From Chitinophaga sp. 180180018-3 (lineage in GTDB: Bacteria; Bacteroidota; Bacteroidia; Chitinophagales; Chitinophagaceae), in the NCBI RefSeq assembly GCF_037893185.1, contig NZ_CP140772.1:6572001-6636000 (forward strand): a stretch of 64,000 bases of DNA, read 5' to 3'. Position numbers and translations under genes: made by a program. Under the pieces are notes generated by a model. It worked only from the letters and a program-made list of their open reading frames with translations. It made no database searches and had not been told where the DNA came from. Positions 18,536 through 28,029 of the stretch are shown one piece after another (positions within the stretch are counted from its first letter, which is position 1; every line of letters starts with the position of its first letter).

Positions 18536-19096
18536 ATGCCCTTTCAACAAACCGGAATACCGGATCTGTTAATTTTTGAGCCGAAGATATTTGGCGATAA
18601 CCGCGGTTATTTCTTTGAAAGCTATAACGCCAATACATTCGAGGCTGAGGGGATCAACTATCATTTTGTACAGGACAACCAGGCTCGCTCCAACTATGGC
18701 GTATTGAGGGGATTACATTACCAGCTGGAGCCTTATGCTCAAACAAAACTGATACGGGTGCTCGAAGGCCGGATTATCGACGCTGTAGTAGACCTGCGCA
18801 AAGGATCTCCAACTTATGGTAAATCCTTTGTGATTGAGCTGAATGCGGAAAACAAGTTGCAATTACTGGTCCCTAAAGGATTTGCACACGGTTATGCCGT
18901 TATCAGTGAAGCCGCTGAAGTAATGTATAAATGCGATAACTTCTATCACAAACCCAGCGAAGGAGGCATCATTTTCAACGATCCTTCACTCGATATCAAC
19001 TGGGGCATTGATATGAACGATGTTATCGTTTCCGAAAAAGATATGATCCTTCCCAGGCTGGCGGATATTCAACATAATTTCATTTTTAACAGCTGA
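18536..19096 (+). CDS. rfbC: dTDP-4-dehydrorhamnose 3,5-epimerase
   Basis: RfbC epimerises the 4-keto-6-deoxy sugar at C3 and C5 in dTDP-rhamnose synthesis. The 186-residue cupin-fold protein contains IFEPKIFGDNRGYFFESYN, FVQDNQARSNYGVLRGLHYQ with the catalytic His, KLIRVLEGRIIDAVVDLRKGSPTYG, and LLVPKGFAHGYAV, all diagnostic. Length and order match the family. It stands between rfbB and rfbD as in many rhamnose clusters. Confidence 0.96.
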   Translation: MPFQQTGIPDLLIFEPKIFGDNRGYFFESYNANTFEAEGINYHFVQDNQARSNYGVLRGLHYQLEPYAQTKLIRVLEGRIIDAVVDLRKGSPTYGKSFVIELNAENKLQLLVPKGFAHGYAVISEAAEVMYKCDNFYHKPSEGGIIFNDPSLDINWGIDMNDVIVSEKDMILPRLADIQHNFIFNS

Positions 19097-19104
19097 TATT
19101 TGCT

Positions 19105-19971
19105 ATGAAAAAAATTCTTGTCACTGGCGGCAATGGACAACTGGGCCAATCCCTGCAAAAAATTGCCGGAGCATACCCGCAGTTCAGCATAGTGTTTACA
19201 GATTACGCTGAGCTGGATATTACTAATGCTCAGGCCCTGACCGATTTTTTCGCTGACCAGCAGATCGATGCCTGTATCAATTGTGCTGCTTACACTGCCG
19301 TGGATAAAGCAGAGTCTGACGAAGACAAGGCATTTCTGTTGAATTTCCAGGCTGTATTGAATCTGGCAGAGATCTGCGCACAACATAAAGCTCAGCTGGT
19401 ACATATCTCCACTGATTATGTATTCAACGGTAAACAAAATGTGCCATATGTGGAAACTGATGATACCGATCCACAAGGCATATACGGTGCTTCCAAAGTA
19501 CGTGGAGAAGCTGCAGCAACAGGTTACAACTCCGAAACAATCGTCATCCGCACTTCCTGGCTCTATTCAGAGTATGCCGTAAATTTTGTGAAACGCATGA
19601 AAGAGCTGATGCAGGAAAAACAGGAGCTGAATGTAGTATTCGACCAGGCGGGAACGCCCACCTATGCAGGGGATCTGGCCAAAGCTATATTGGACGTTCT
19701 GCAATACAAAGCAACGAATCCTGATGCAGCCGTGGGTGGAATATACCACTACAGTAATGAAGGCGTAACCAGCTGGTTCGATTTTGCCGTTACTATCAAA
19801 GAGATGACCGGCGCTACTACCAGTATTCAGCCAGTTACATCCGATAAATATCAGACAGCCGCTAAACGCCCCGCCTACAGCGTACTGAATAAGGAAAAAA
19901 TCAAAGGTACATTCGGTTTGGCTATTCCCTATTGGAGAGACAGCCTGGCCCAATGTCTGAAAAATATGTAA
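19105..19971 (+). CDS. rfbD: dTDP-4-dehydrorhamnose reductase
   Basis: RfbD reduces dTDP-4-keto-rhamnose to dTDP-L-rhamnose with NAD(P)H, the last step of the pathway. The 288-residue SDR has VTGGNGQLGQSLQ, CINCAAYTAVDKAESD, ISTDYVFNGKQNVPYVETD, the YGASKVRGE catalytic Tyr-x3-Lys and RTSWLYSEYAVNFVKRM. It starts 8 bp after rfbC and is the last gene of the operon; a terminator follows at 19981. The first enzyme, RfbA, is not encoded in the window. Confidence 0.95.
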   Translation: MKKILVTGGNGQLGQSLQKIAGAYPQFSIVFTDYAELDITNAQALTDFFADQQIDACINCAAYTAVDKAESDEDKAFLLNFQAVLNLAEICAQHKAQLVHISTDYVFNGKQNVPYVETDDTDPQGIYGASKVRGEAAATGYNSETIVIRTSWLYSEYAVNFVKRMKELMQEKQELNVVFDQAGTPTYAGDLAKAILDVLQYKATNPDAAVGGIYHYSNEGVTSWFDFAVTIKEMTGATTSIQPVTSDKYQTAAKRPAYSVLNKEKIKGTFGLAIPYWRDSLAQCLKNM

Positions 19972-19980
19972 TATCTCCCG

Positions 19981-20012
19981 GCCCGCGGCAGCGCAAACTG
20001 CGGGCTCTTTTT
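19981..20012 (+). terminator. Intrinsic terminator of the nucleotide-sugar operon
   Basis: GCCCGC (19981-19986) pairs with GCGGGC (20000-20005), extended by CAG/CTG across a small bulge, and is followed by TCTTTTTCTTTCTT. It lies 10 nt after the rfbD stop. Confidence 0.75.
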
Positions 20013-20141
20013 CTTTCTTCTTGTCCGCCTGCATTTCCACCTGTACCGCTTTTAAAAACAACTACCTGGCACCACCCGGTATTTCTCCGGAGGAGCCACT
20101 ATTCCTCTCATCTTAAGAACAGCAGTTCAGACAATTTTATG

Positions 20142-20149
20142 TAGGTTTG
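20142..20149 (+). promoter_or_regulatory. Bacteroidota-type -7 element for tyrS
   Basis: TAGGTTTG fits TAnnTTTG and ends 20 nt before the tyrS ATG, after the upstream operon terminator. Confidence 0.55.
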
Positions 20150-20169
20150 CAAAAATTATTATAAAAATC

Positions 20170-21453
20170 ATGAATCTGATAGAAGAACTGCGCTGGCGGG
20201 GTATGCTACAGGATATGATGCCTGGCACGGAAGAGCAACTGCAAAAGGAAATGACCACAGCATATATTGGTTTTGATCCTACCGCAGAATCATTGCATAT
20301 CGGTAGCCTGGTACCTATTCTGCTGCTGGTGCACCTGCAAAAGGCAGGACATAAGCCCCTGGCGTTGGTGGGCGGCGCTACCGGAATGGTGGGCGACCCC
20401 TCATTTAAAGCGGAAGAAAGAAAAATGCTGGACCTGGATACGCTGCAAAAAAATGTAACTGGTATCCGGAAACAGCTGGAGCGTTTCCTCGACTTTGATC
20501 CGGCCAAACCCAATGCAGCAGAAATGGTGAATAACTTCGACTGGTTCCAGCATATCTCGTTCCTCGATTTTATCCGCGATACCGGCAAGCATATTACCGT
20601 TAACTACATGATGGCCAAGGATTCCGTGAAGAAAAGACTGGAAGGCGACAATGGCATGTCATTCACCGAATTTACCTATCAGCTGATACAGGGATACGAT
20701 TTTTATCATTTATATACTGCTAAGAACTGTAAACTGCAAATGGGCGGCTCCGATCAGTGGGGCAATATCGTTACCGGCACTGAATTAGTACGGCGCAAAG
20801 CCGGAGGCGAAGCGTTTGCCTTTACCTGCCCGCTTATCAAGAAAGCTGATGGTACGAAATTCGGAAAAACAGAAGCCGGCACCGTTTGGCTGGATGCAAA
20901 ACGTACGTCGCCATATCAATTTTATCAGTTTTGGCGGAATACCTCCGATGCAGATGCTGAAAGCTATATAAAAATATTCACGTTCCTTGAACATGCAGAA
21001 ATAGATGCTTTAATCGCGGAGCATCAACAAGATCCAGGTAAAGCCGTTCTACAGAAACGTCTGGGACAGGAAGTGACTGTTTTCATCCACGGTCAGGAGG
21101 CATACGACAATGCAATGGAGGCTTCGGCTATATTGTTTGGCAATAACACAGCTGATGCACTCAGCACCATGTCTGAAGAAATTTTGCTGGATGTAATTTC
21201 AGGTCTTCCCCAGCATTATATACCCAAAACTGATCTGGCAACAGGTAAAGATGTTGTTTCTTTACTTGCGGAAACCGGCATATTCCCTAGTAAAAGTGAA
21301 GCCCGTAAAATGGTTCAGGGTGGTGGAGTAAGCATGAATAAACGAAAGATAGAAGGAATAGACACTATCATTGATTCCTCTTTCTTACTAAGGGATAAAT
21401 ACCTCCTTATTCAGAAAGGAAAAAAGCACTACCATTTTGTTACTGTGGTTTAA
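20170..21453 (+). CDS. tyrS: Tyrosyl-tRNA synthetase
   Basis: TyrRS charges tRNA-Tyr with tyrosine. The 427-residue protein has the class I motifs: the HIGH-like HIGS in [15 protein letters not shown] (about residues 36-50), [11 protein letters not shown], the Tyr-binding [23 protein letters not shown], and the KMSKS-like KFGKT in [13 protein letters not shown]. The C-terminal S4-like RNA-binding region is visible as [23 protein letters not shown]. The ATG at 20170 has its own promoter. It converges on an amidohydrolase gene, with degenerate repeat element E in between. Confidence 0.97.
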   Translation: MNLIEELRWRGMLQDMMPGTEEQLQKEMTTAYIGFDPTAESLHIGSLVPILLLVHLQKAGHKPLALVGGATGMVGDPSFKAEERKMLDLDTLQKNVTGIRKQLERFLDFDPAKPNAAEMVNNFDWFQHISFLDFIRDTGKHITVNYMMAKDSVKKRLEGDNGMSFTEFTYQLIQGYDFYHLYTAKNCKLQMGGSDQWGNIVTGTELVRRKAGGEAFAFTCPLIKKADGTKFGKTEAGTVWLDAKRTSPYQFYQFWRNTSDADAESYIKIFTFLEHAEIDALIAEHQQDPGKAVLQKRLGQEVTVFIHGQEAYDNAMEASAILFGNNTADALSTMSEEILLDVISGLPQHYIPKTDLATGKDVVSLLAETGIFPSKSEARKMVQGGGVSMNKRKIEGIDTIIDSSFLLRDKYLLIQKGKKHYHFVTVV

Positions 21454-21497
21454 CAATAAAAAGGCCGACCTTATATAGGATTTAGAATAATAAAATT

Positions 21498-21583
21498 AGC
21501 TTTTAGCAACATGCAGCGAAGATTACATGGTACTAACACCACCAGCTTCGCTGCATTTACTAAAAACCAGCAGCTAAAGGCTA
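21498..21583. repeat. Degenerate inverted repeat, element E (second subfamily)
   Basis: ATGCAGCGAAG (21511-21521) pairs perfectly with CTTCGCTGCAT (21546-21556); outside this the pairing decays. The left arm AGCTTTTAGCAACATGCAGC and the reverse complement of the right outer part (AGCCTTTAGCTGCTGG) both closely resemble the left side of element G near 63.05 kb. It lies between the convergent tyrS and amidohydrolase genes. Confidence 0.7.
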
Positions 21584-22845
21584 TACTTCTTCTTATACTT
21601 CTCAAACAACTGCTTTTGCTTATTATCCAGGTTAATATCCCTCCCCTGAATATACTCCTCGGTCACCACTGCAGAACTCATATCCAATACATCTCCGTTA
21701 CTTACAACAATATTCGCATCCTTCCCTACTTCAAGTGATCCGGTAGTTTTATCGATACCCAGTATCTTAGCTGCATTCAGCGTTACGGCCGACAATGCTT
21801 CTTCCTGGCTCAGTCCATATGCGCTTGCTGTTCCGGCCTCATAGGTGAGGTTACGCTGCTGCCAGAAACCTTCATTGCTGATACAAAACAGCACGCCAGC
21901 CTTCTGTAACAGGGCCGGTGTTTTAAACGGCTGATCTATATCATCGTCCTGCATAATCGGCAAACTATGTGGCTGTGCCAGCACCACCGGCACCTGCTGC
22001 TGCTTCAGCAAATCCGCTATACGCCAGGATTCCGCACCTCCCACAATTACTGCATCCAGGTTAAACTCCTTCGCAAAATCAAGCGCCAGCAACATTTCAT
22101 TCACCAGTTCACAATGAATGAACAACTTTTGCTCCCGGGAAAACAACTTCCGCATAGCTTCAAACTTCAGATTGGTAGCACTATGCTTAGCCTCCTGCGA
22201 ATAAGCCCTGGCTTCTCTGAAAAATGTCCTGACATTTTCTATCTGATCCTGCGCGGCTTTCAGCCGGTCTGCCCCTTTGTTGCCTCCTGGCAATAAACGG
22301 GGCATAAAAAAATGCATGGCATTATCTGCACGATAGGTGGCATCTTCCCAATTCCACGCATCCAGCTGTACTACCGAAGAAGAACCGCTGATCATGCCGC
22401 CTCCCGGCATGATCTCCGCCAGCAATATACCATTGGAGCGCAATGTATTGATCACTTTTGAATCCGTATTATATGCAACAATGGAACGCACGGAAGGATT
22501 TATTTCTCCTGTTTCGCGGGCATCTATTGTAGCTCTCACACTTTCAAATTCCACCAGGCCTAATGACGTCTCCGGAGCTATAATCCCCGGATATACATGA
22601 CGCCCCTTCAGATCCTTCACCTGAGCATCATTTCCAGACGCCGGTACCTGCGTACCTACCGCTGTAATTTTGCCTTTATCAAATACAATGGTGCCGTTCT
22701 CAATCACCTGCCCGTTACCCACATGAATAGTGGCATGAGTCAGGTAAACCGGCTGCCGCTGAGATGGCGCCGGTAATATTGTTTCCTGTGCCTGGGCCAT
22801 ATATCCCATCAGCACCAAACCGGATAATATAATATGTTTAGTCAT
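21574..22845 (-). CDS. Secreted amidohydrolase-like protein lacking the HxH metal motif
   Basis: This 423-residue protein has a signal peptide (about 1-20, ending AQAQ), then the amidohydrolase small domain THATIHVGNGQVIENGTIVFDKGKI. The C-terminal ALSAVTLNAAKILGIDKTTGSLEVGKDANIVVSNGD is the typical end of imidazolonepropionase-like amidohydrolases. Where active members have xDxHxH after the first strand, this protein reads VYPGIIAPETSLGL, so the metal-binding HxH is absent. It may be catalytically inactive or work differently, perhaps together with the larger upstream gene. It follows that gene by 21 bp and is probably cotranscribed. Confidence 0.88.
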   Translation of the reverse strand: MTKHIILSGLVLMGYMAQAQETILPAPSQRQPVYLTHATIHVGNGQVIENGTIVFDKGKITAVGTQVPASGNDAQVKDLKGRHVYPGIIAPETSLGLVEFESVRATIDARETGEINPSVRSIVAYNTDSKVINTLRSNGILLAEIMPGGGMISGSSSVVQLDAWNWEDATYRADNAMHFFMPRLLPGGNKGADRLKAAQDQIENVRTFFREARAYSQEAKHSATNLKFEAMRKLFSREQKLFIHCELVNEMLLALDFAKEFNLDAVIVGGAESWRIADLLKQQQVPVVLAQPHSLPIMQDDDIDQPFKTPALLQKAGVLFCISNEGFWQQRNLTYEAGTASAYGLSQEEALSAVTLNAAKILGIDKTTGSLEVGKDANIVVSNGDVLDMSSAVVTEEYIQGRDINLDNKQKQLFEKYKKKYSL

Positions 22846-22866
22846 CGTGTTTCGTTTTAAGCGCCA

Positions 22867-25800
22867 CTAATAGCCAATAGCTGTTTCATGTCCTCCCTGC
22901 AGATCTTCGCAATGATACATTTCGTCGGGTGTAAATGTTGCTTTCTGCGTGGGCGTACCTTTCTTTTTCTCTGATAGCAACAATCGCGTAAGCCTGTTCC
23001 GTTCTGCCGCTATGCGCTCCCGCAGCTTCAGGTCATTATTGCGGTCAAATTCCACAACACCGTCTACGATGGTGATGTCTGCCTTCGCATAAATACTCAG
23101 CGGATGATTGCTCCATAACACCACGTCCGCATCTTTTCCCACTTTGATGCTCCCCATATGACTATCTACATGCAATAGTTTCGCCGAATTGATGGTGACC
23201 ATTTTCAAGGCATCCTGCTCCTCCATGCCGCCATACCTGATACTTTTCGCGGCTTCCTGATTCAGGCGGCGCGCCATTTCGGCATCATCCGAGTTAATGG
23301 CGGTTACCACCCCAACCCGTTGCATGATGGTGGCATTATAAGGTATGGCATCCTGTACTTCCATCTTATATGCCCACCAATCAGCAAACGTACCGGCGCC
23401 GGCGCCATGTGCTTTCATCTTGTCAGCCATTTTATATCCTTCCAGTATATGCGTGAAGGTATTAACATGGAAATGGAAACTATCGGCTACATGCATAAGC
23501 ATATTGATCTCACTCTGCACATAAGAATGACAGGTTATAAACCGCTTCTGATGCAGGATTTCCACGAGCGCGTCCAGTTCCAGGTCGCGGCGTTTGCCAG
23601 CTCCCTGTTTTTCATAATCACGGGCACGGGTAAACGCATCTGTGTAAATCTGCTCCACTCCCATCCTGGTTTGCGGGAAACGGGTGGTATTGCGCTCTCC
23701 CCAGTTCGACTGCTTCACGTTTTCGCCCAGGGCAAACTTGATGAAAGGATCACAGTTTGCTACCTTCAATCCTTCTGCATCCTGTCCCCAGCGTAATTTG
23801 ATCAGCTGTGACTGACCACCTATTGCATTGGCACTACCATGCAGCAAATGCGAAGCGGTTACGCCCCCACTCAATTGCCGGTAAATATTCACATCATCAG
23901 GATTCAGTACATCTGCTATTCTTACTTCTGCAGTCACTGATTGCGACGACTCATTTACTCCCTTGCTGATGGCGATATGCGAATGTTCATCGATGATGCC
24001 GGCAGATAAATGTTTACCGGTACCGTCGATCACCCGGGCATTTCCTGCCGCCAGGTTGCGGCCTATCTGAGCAATCTTTCCATTGCGTATTAAAACGTCC
24101 GTATTTTCCAGATTCCCTTCTTTTTCACTGGTCCATACCGTTACATTTTTGATTAGCAGATCTTCCTGCTGCGGTATTTTCTCCCAGCCATATCCGTTAA
24201 ACGGATAGTAAAGCGGTCCCGTTGCTATCTCTGCGCGTTTGGGCGTATCTGTTTTTTCAGGTACAGGTTTCACAAAAACTGCCGTCCATTTCACGGTATT
24301 ACCGCTCGTATCAATACCGGTACCAGCCCAGCTATTGCCATCGGCAATGCCGCTCAGGCGGATATTGTTGCGCACATTCTTTGCCTGCGGTAATGAGAGC
24401 GATAACAGCTTTCCATTTGTTTCAATGCGGCCCTGCAGGGTGTCTTTTTGCAATACCGCCAGCGACGGAGCAGCCGGAGCACCCTTTATCTCTATTGTCA
24501 TATTTCCGCCAGGCGTAAGGCTCAGGGTATAAACACCGCGGATATCATTCCAGCTGCCAGCTTTGATCTCATAACGGTTGCCCTGCACCCAGTTTTGCAG
24601 TATTTGCGTTTTCTCATTAAACAGTGGTCCGTTGGTGATAAGAAAATTGGCCAGTTTACCGGCTTCCAAACTGCCTACTTTATCATATGCTTTGATAAGC
24701 GTGGCCGGCGTCCGGGTCAGGGCATCCAGTGCTTTCTCTTCGCTGAGTCCATAGCTGATCGCTTTACGCAGGTTAGCCATGAATTGTTTAACCTCTTTCA
24801 GGTCGGCAGCAGTCAGGCAGAAGGTAATGCCTGCTTTTTCAAATGCTGCAGGTTCGCCGGGAGCCATTTCCCAATGCTTCATGTCGGCAAGTGATACAAA
24901 CCGCGCGTCGTTCGGATCTTCCACATCCGGCGCTGCCGGAAAATTAAGCGGCAGTATAAATGCCGCTTTGGTAGCAGCCATTTCTTTAATACGCTGGTAT
25001 TCATTACCGCTGCCTTTAATGATATACCGGACCCCAAACTCGTTACCGATCTTATTGGCGCGAAGTACATCCCATTTATCGCCGGCTTCAAACAACTGCG
25101 GCAATTGCTGGTTGGCGTTCCAGGATTGCAGACTAAGATTAACGCCTTCTTTACCGGCGGCTGGCGTTTTATACCACTGCGCATCGAGGTAAGTTTGCCG
25201 TAGCAATGCAATGCATCCCATCAGCGAATTAGGGTAGTTCTGCGTTGAACTGCCTTTATCGAAAGAATAAGCAGCAGCAGCCTTCTCACGGATGATTACT
25301 TTGTTTTCCCTGGCGGTGGCGAGGCTCACCAATGCAGCTGTTCCTCTGGCGATGCCATCCTGTTGCTGGGTAAGTACTGTGCCGAAGCCAGCTTCGCGCA
25401 AAGGAGAGGCTTTCTCGTCGCTAACACTGAACAGGTCTACGGCATTGATCTCGCTCCTGATGGCCTGATTCCAGCCATATGCCCCTTTGGTGTTAGACAG
25501 GAACTGAGGTGGAGCATTCCAGGCCGAGCCTCCTTTTTTGGGTTCCGCAAGGCCATAGTTGCTGAAGATATCCACGAAAGAAGGGTAGATATACTTCCCT
25601 TTACAATCTATCACTACAGCGTCTTTAGGTATAACAGCCGATGGGCCGGCTTCTGTAATTCTGCCATCCCGTATCACCAGGGTAGCGTTAGACAGCGTGG
25701 TTTGCGCGTCTTTAATAAGGGTGGCATGGGTAAAGGCAAAACAGCTTTCGCGGGGATCTGCCAGCCCATTCACCGGAAAAGTTTCCTGCGCACTGGCAGA

Positions 25801-25914
25801 AGAAACACCCGCCAGCAGGGCCGCCAGCAACAGTTTACTGCTGTGCCGGTTCAGGGCATAGACAATACGCTGTGATAGCATGGCTATCACGGTTTTCTCA
25901 AAAGCTTTTCTCAT
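22867..25914 (-). CDS. Large secreted protein with two amidohydrolase domains, the first degenerate
   Basis: The 1015-residue exported protein (signal region ending ASAQ near residue 43) contains two amidohydrolase-like halves. The first (about 50-450) reads YPSFVDIFSNYGL where a metal site would be expected and so lacks HxH; it ends with ALDALTRTPATLIKAYDKVGSLEAGKLANFLITNG. A beta-rich linker follows. The second half (about 590-985) has AGIIDEHSHIA, with the HxH metal motif intact, then CHSY, FTHILEG, AINSDDAE and the usual KVGKDADVVLWSNHPLS end. The active half thus looks catalytic, with unknown substrate. An internal ATG at 25881 is an alternative start. It is the first gene of a two-gene operon. 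Confidence 0.9.
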   Translation of the reverse strand: MRKAFEKTVIAMLSQRIVYALNRHSSKLLLAALLAGVSSASAQETFPVNGLADPRESCFAFTHATLIKDAQTTLSNATLVIRDGRITEAGPSAVIPKDAVVIDCKGKYIYPSFVDIFSNYGLAEPKKGGSAWNAPPQFLSNTKGAYGWNQAIRSEINAVDLFSVSDEKASPLREAGFGTVLTQQQDGIARGTAALVSLATARENKVIIREKAAAAYSFDKGSSTQNYPNSLMGCIALLRQTYLDAQWYKTPAAGKEGVNLSLQSWNANQQLPQLFEAGDKWDVLRANKIGNEFGVRYIIKGSGNEYQRIKEMAATKAAFILPLNFPAAPDVEDPNDARFVSLADMKHWEMAPGEPAAFEKAGITFCLTAADLKEVKQFMANLRKAISYGLSEEKALDALTRTPATLIKAYDKVGSLEAGKLANFLITNGPLFNEKTQILQNWVQGNRYEIKAGSWNDIRGVYTLSLTPGGNMTIEIKGAPAAPSLAVLQKDTLQGRIETNGKLLSLSLPQAKNVRNNIRLSGIADGNSWAGTGIDTSGNTVKWTAVFVKPVPEKTDTPKRAEIATGPLYYPFNGYGWEKIPQQEDLLIKNVTVWTSEKEGNLENTDVLIRNGKIAQIGRNLAAGNARVIDGTGKHLSAGIIDEHSHIAISKGVNESSQSVTAEVRIADVLNPDDVNIYRQLSGGVTASHLLHGSANAIGGQSQLIKLRWGQDAEGLKVANCDPFIKFALGENVKQSNWGERNTTRFPQTRMGVEQIYTDAFTRARDYEKQGAGKRRDLELDALVEILHQKRFITCHSYVQSEINMLMHVADSFHFHVNTFTHILEGYKMADKMKAHGAGAGTFADWWAYKMEVQDAIPYNATIMQRVGVVTAINSDDAEMARRLNQEAAKSIRYGGMEEQDALKMVTINSAKLLHVDSHMGSIKVGKDADVVLWSNHPLSIYAKADITIVDGVVEFDRNNDLKLRERIAAERNRLTRLLLSEKKKGTPTQKATFTPDEMYHCEDLQGGHETAIGY

Positions 25915-26082
25915 GTAAATCGTTATTTATCGGTCCGGATTCAGTTGATTGGCTAAATGTAATAAATCATCGAAGCTATTACTTAATAAACCGGCATATT
26001 TTTTATGAATGGTAATAAGACTGGCTGCCTTCAAAATTTTGGATTCACACGAAAAAGGGATAATTTGAAAAAGCTTTCGGCT

Positions 26083-26090
26083 TAAGTTTG
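26083..26090 (+). promoter_or_regulatory. Bacteroidota-type -7 element for the Spy-like gene
   Basis: TAAGTTTG matches TAnnTTTG, 28 nt before the ATG at 26119; a TTTG at 26064-26067 may be the -33 part, though the spacing is short. Confidence 0.5.
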
Positions 26091-26118
26091 TTTAAATTCA
26101 TTTAATACGTTACTGAAT

Positions 26119-26553
26119 ATGAAATTTATTTCCATGCTTTCGTTTGCATTACTCACCTGCATGTTGGCTGTATGCACCGCTAACGCCCAGGTAAGAGATA
26201 CTGCCGCCCTGAACAGTGGCCGCTGGACAGTGGAAGGAAGAGCCGATAAAATTACCGATAAGATCTCTCATAAGCTGGGTCTGAGCAAAGACCAGTCATC
26301 GAAAATATACGATATCAATGAGGATATCATACGCCGTAAAGACGAAGTAAAAAAGAACGCTTCTCTTACCAAGAAAGATCGTATGGCACAGATCAAAGCG
26401 CTGGATTCAGAGCGCAGCCAGCGTTTCAAAACCGTATTAACTGCCGGCCAGTACAAGAAATGGAATGATTGGGAGATGAATAAAAAAGAACACCTCGAAC
26501 AGAAAATGGATAAGAAAAAACTAAGAAAGGAAATTAAAAATTCACAACGATAG
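26119..26553 (+). CDS. Small periplasmic helical protein (Spy/DUF4890-like)
   Basis: The 144-residue protein has a clear signal peptide (about 1-23, ending CTANAQ) and a highly charged, helical mature part. The pattern LSHKLGLSKDQSSKIYDI, then repeated Lys/Glu/Arg helices and TAGQYKKWNDWEMNKKE resembles the LTxxQxxK repeats of Spy/CpxP-type periplasmic proteins and DUF4890 proteins of Bacteroidota. A chaperone or envelope-stress role is an inference from that resemblance. It stands alone with its own promoter and an intrinsic terminator at 26575. Confidence 0.8.
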   Translation: MKFISMLSFALLTCMLAVCTANAQVRDTAALNSGRWTVEGRADKITDKISHKLGLSKDQSSKIYDINEDIIRRKDEVKKNASLTKKDRMAQIKALDSERSQRFKTVLTAGQYKKWNDWEMNKKEHLEQKMDKKKLRKEIKNSQR

Positions 26554-26574
26554 TTACCTGATTTTATGCAAGTG

Positions 26575-26603
26575 GGCAGTGGGACATCCCCGCTGCCTTT
26601 TTA
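26575..26603 (+). terminator. Intrinsic terminator after the Spy-like gene
   Basis: GGCAGTGGG (26575-26583) pairs with CCCGCTGCC (26589-26597) with one G-T pair, followed by TTTTTATTTT. It lies between the Spy-like stop and the glycerate kinase ATG at 26615, so an upstream start for the latter at 26579 is unlikely. Confidence 0.75.
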
Positions 26604-26614
26604 TTTTCCCGAAG

Positions 26615-27946
26615 ATGGAATACACCAACGATATCAGATCAATTTTTTTGCACGCAGTAAAAGCGGTACATCCACAGGAACTGATCCGTAAAAATGTACA
26701 GGTAAACCCTGTTACCCGTAGTATTATTATTTCGGGAGATGAATACCTGCTCCCGGAGCATGCGCGGATATGGGTGCTGGGCGCAGGTAAAGCGGCAGCC
26801 GCAATGGCCCGGGAACTGGAAACGGTGTTATTGCCTCATTTTCCGCTACAGGGGTTGATAGTCACCAAATACGATCATGCCCTGCCTTTGCAACAGCTGC
26901 CATTAATGGAAGCAGGTCACCCCGTTCCTGATCAGCAGAGTGTAACCGCTACCGTTAAGGTGCAACACCTGGCAGCACAGGTACAGCCATCCGACCTGGT
27001 GATACTCCTGCTTTCAGGCGGCGCTTCTTCCCTCCTGGCCGATGTGCCGCCCGGAAGTTCCCTGGAAGAGGTACAGCAACTGTTTGAAGCATTGCTACGG
27101 AGTGGCGCTGATATCCACGAAATGAACACTGTAAGGAAACACCTGTCGGCGGTTAAAGGTGGACAACTGGCCAGGAGCCTGTCTGCTGCAACCCTGTGCG
27201 TACTTGTACTCAGCGATGTGGTGGGCGACGACCTGAGTGTTATCGGCTCCGGGCCTGCCATGCCGGACCCGTCAACATTTGCTGACACGATGAACATCCT
27301 TGAAAAATATCATCTTCCGGAAAAAATACCCGCTTCTCTGCTTCATTATATCCGCGAAGGAGTGGCCGGCAGGATCCCTGATACTCCCAAACCGGGCAGT
27401 GATGGCTTCAGGCATGTACACCATTACCTGGCGGGCACCAACCGGGTTGCCCTGGAAGCTGCCGCAGTAAAGGCAGAAGAATTCGGCTATTATCCATTGA
27501 TCTTATCGGATATGATTACGGGAGATGTCAATGACGTAGCTAACTGGCTGGTACAACAAACGCTGAATTACACCGGCCCACGCCCTGCCTGCCTGCTCGC
27601 AGGAGGTGAGCCCACCGTAAATGTTACCGGCAACGGTCTTGGTGGCCGTAACCAGCAGCTGGCGCTGGCAACAGGGATAGCCCTCGCCGCATACCCTGAA
27701 GTAACTTTCCTCAGCGGAGGCACCGATGGCAGCGATGGTCCCACCAATGCAGCGGGTGCTATCGTTAACGCCCATACGATTGCCGCAGCAGAAAGCAGCG
27801 GCCTTAACCCGGCGTCATTTCTGCAACATCATGATGCCTGGCATTTCTTCTCAAAGGCAGGCGGGTTGCTGATCACAGGCCCTACACAAACTAACGTGAT
27901 GGATCTCATGATCGTACTGATAGCGGAAAACAGCGGGGGAATTTAA
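26615..27946 (+). CDS. Glycerate 2-kinase (DUF4147/MOFRL type)
   Basis: The enzyme phosphorylates D-glycerate to 2-phosphoglycerate, feeding hydroxypyruvate, serine or sugar-acid carbon into glycolysis. The 443-residue protein has the DUF4147 N-terminal half with VLGAGKAAAAMARELE, VTKYDHA, EAGHPVPDQQS, LLLSGGASSLLADVPPG and LSDVVGDDLSVIGSGPAMPD. The C-terminal MOFRL domain shows LAGGEPTVNVTGNGLGGRNQQLALA and SGGTDGSDGPTNAAGAIV. The ATG at 26615 is chosen because the preceding bases form a terminator. The next gene, uxuA, also belongs to sugar-acid catabolism but has its own promoter. Confidence 0.93.
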   Translation: MEYTNDIRSIFLHAVKAVHPQELIRKNVQVNPVTRSIIISGDEYLLPEHARIWVLGAGKAAAAMARELETVLLPHFPLQGLIVTKYDHALPLQQLPLMEAGHPVPDQQSVTATVKVQHLAAQVQPSDLVILLLSGGASSLLADVPPGSSLEEVQQLFEALLRSGADIHEMNTVRKHLSAVKGGQLARSLSAATLCVLVLSDVVGDDLSVIGSGPAMPDPSTFADTMNILEKYHLPEKIPASLLHYIREGVAGRIPDTPKPGSDGFRHVHHYLAGTNRVALEAAAVKAEEFGYYPLILSDMITGDVNDVANWLVQQTLNYTGPRPACLLAGGEPTVNVTGNGLGGRNQQLALATGIALAAYPEVTFLSGGTDGSDGPTNAAGAIVNAHTIAAAESSGLNPASFLQHHDAWHFFSKAGGLLITGPTQTNVMDLMIVLIAENSGGI

Positions 27947-27977
27947 AATCAAAGTTTGTATATCTCTGGATAGATTT

Positions 27978-27985
27978 TAATTTTG
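27978..27985 (+). promoter_or_regulatory. Bacteroidota-type -7 element for uxuA
   Basis: TAATTTTG fits TAnnTTTG, 44 nt before the ATG at 28030. Confidence 0.45.
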
Positions 27986-28029
27986 GGGATTCGAACTAGA
28001 TATTCTGGATTAATAAACGTATTTGCATT

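Noticed and set aside
15140..19971. Recent horizontal transfer of the polysaccharide operon
   Set aside because: Codon choice and base composition look like those of the neighbours, there are no mobility genes at its ends, and its promoter is of the host type.
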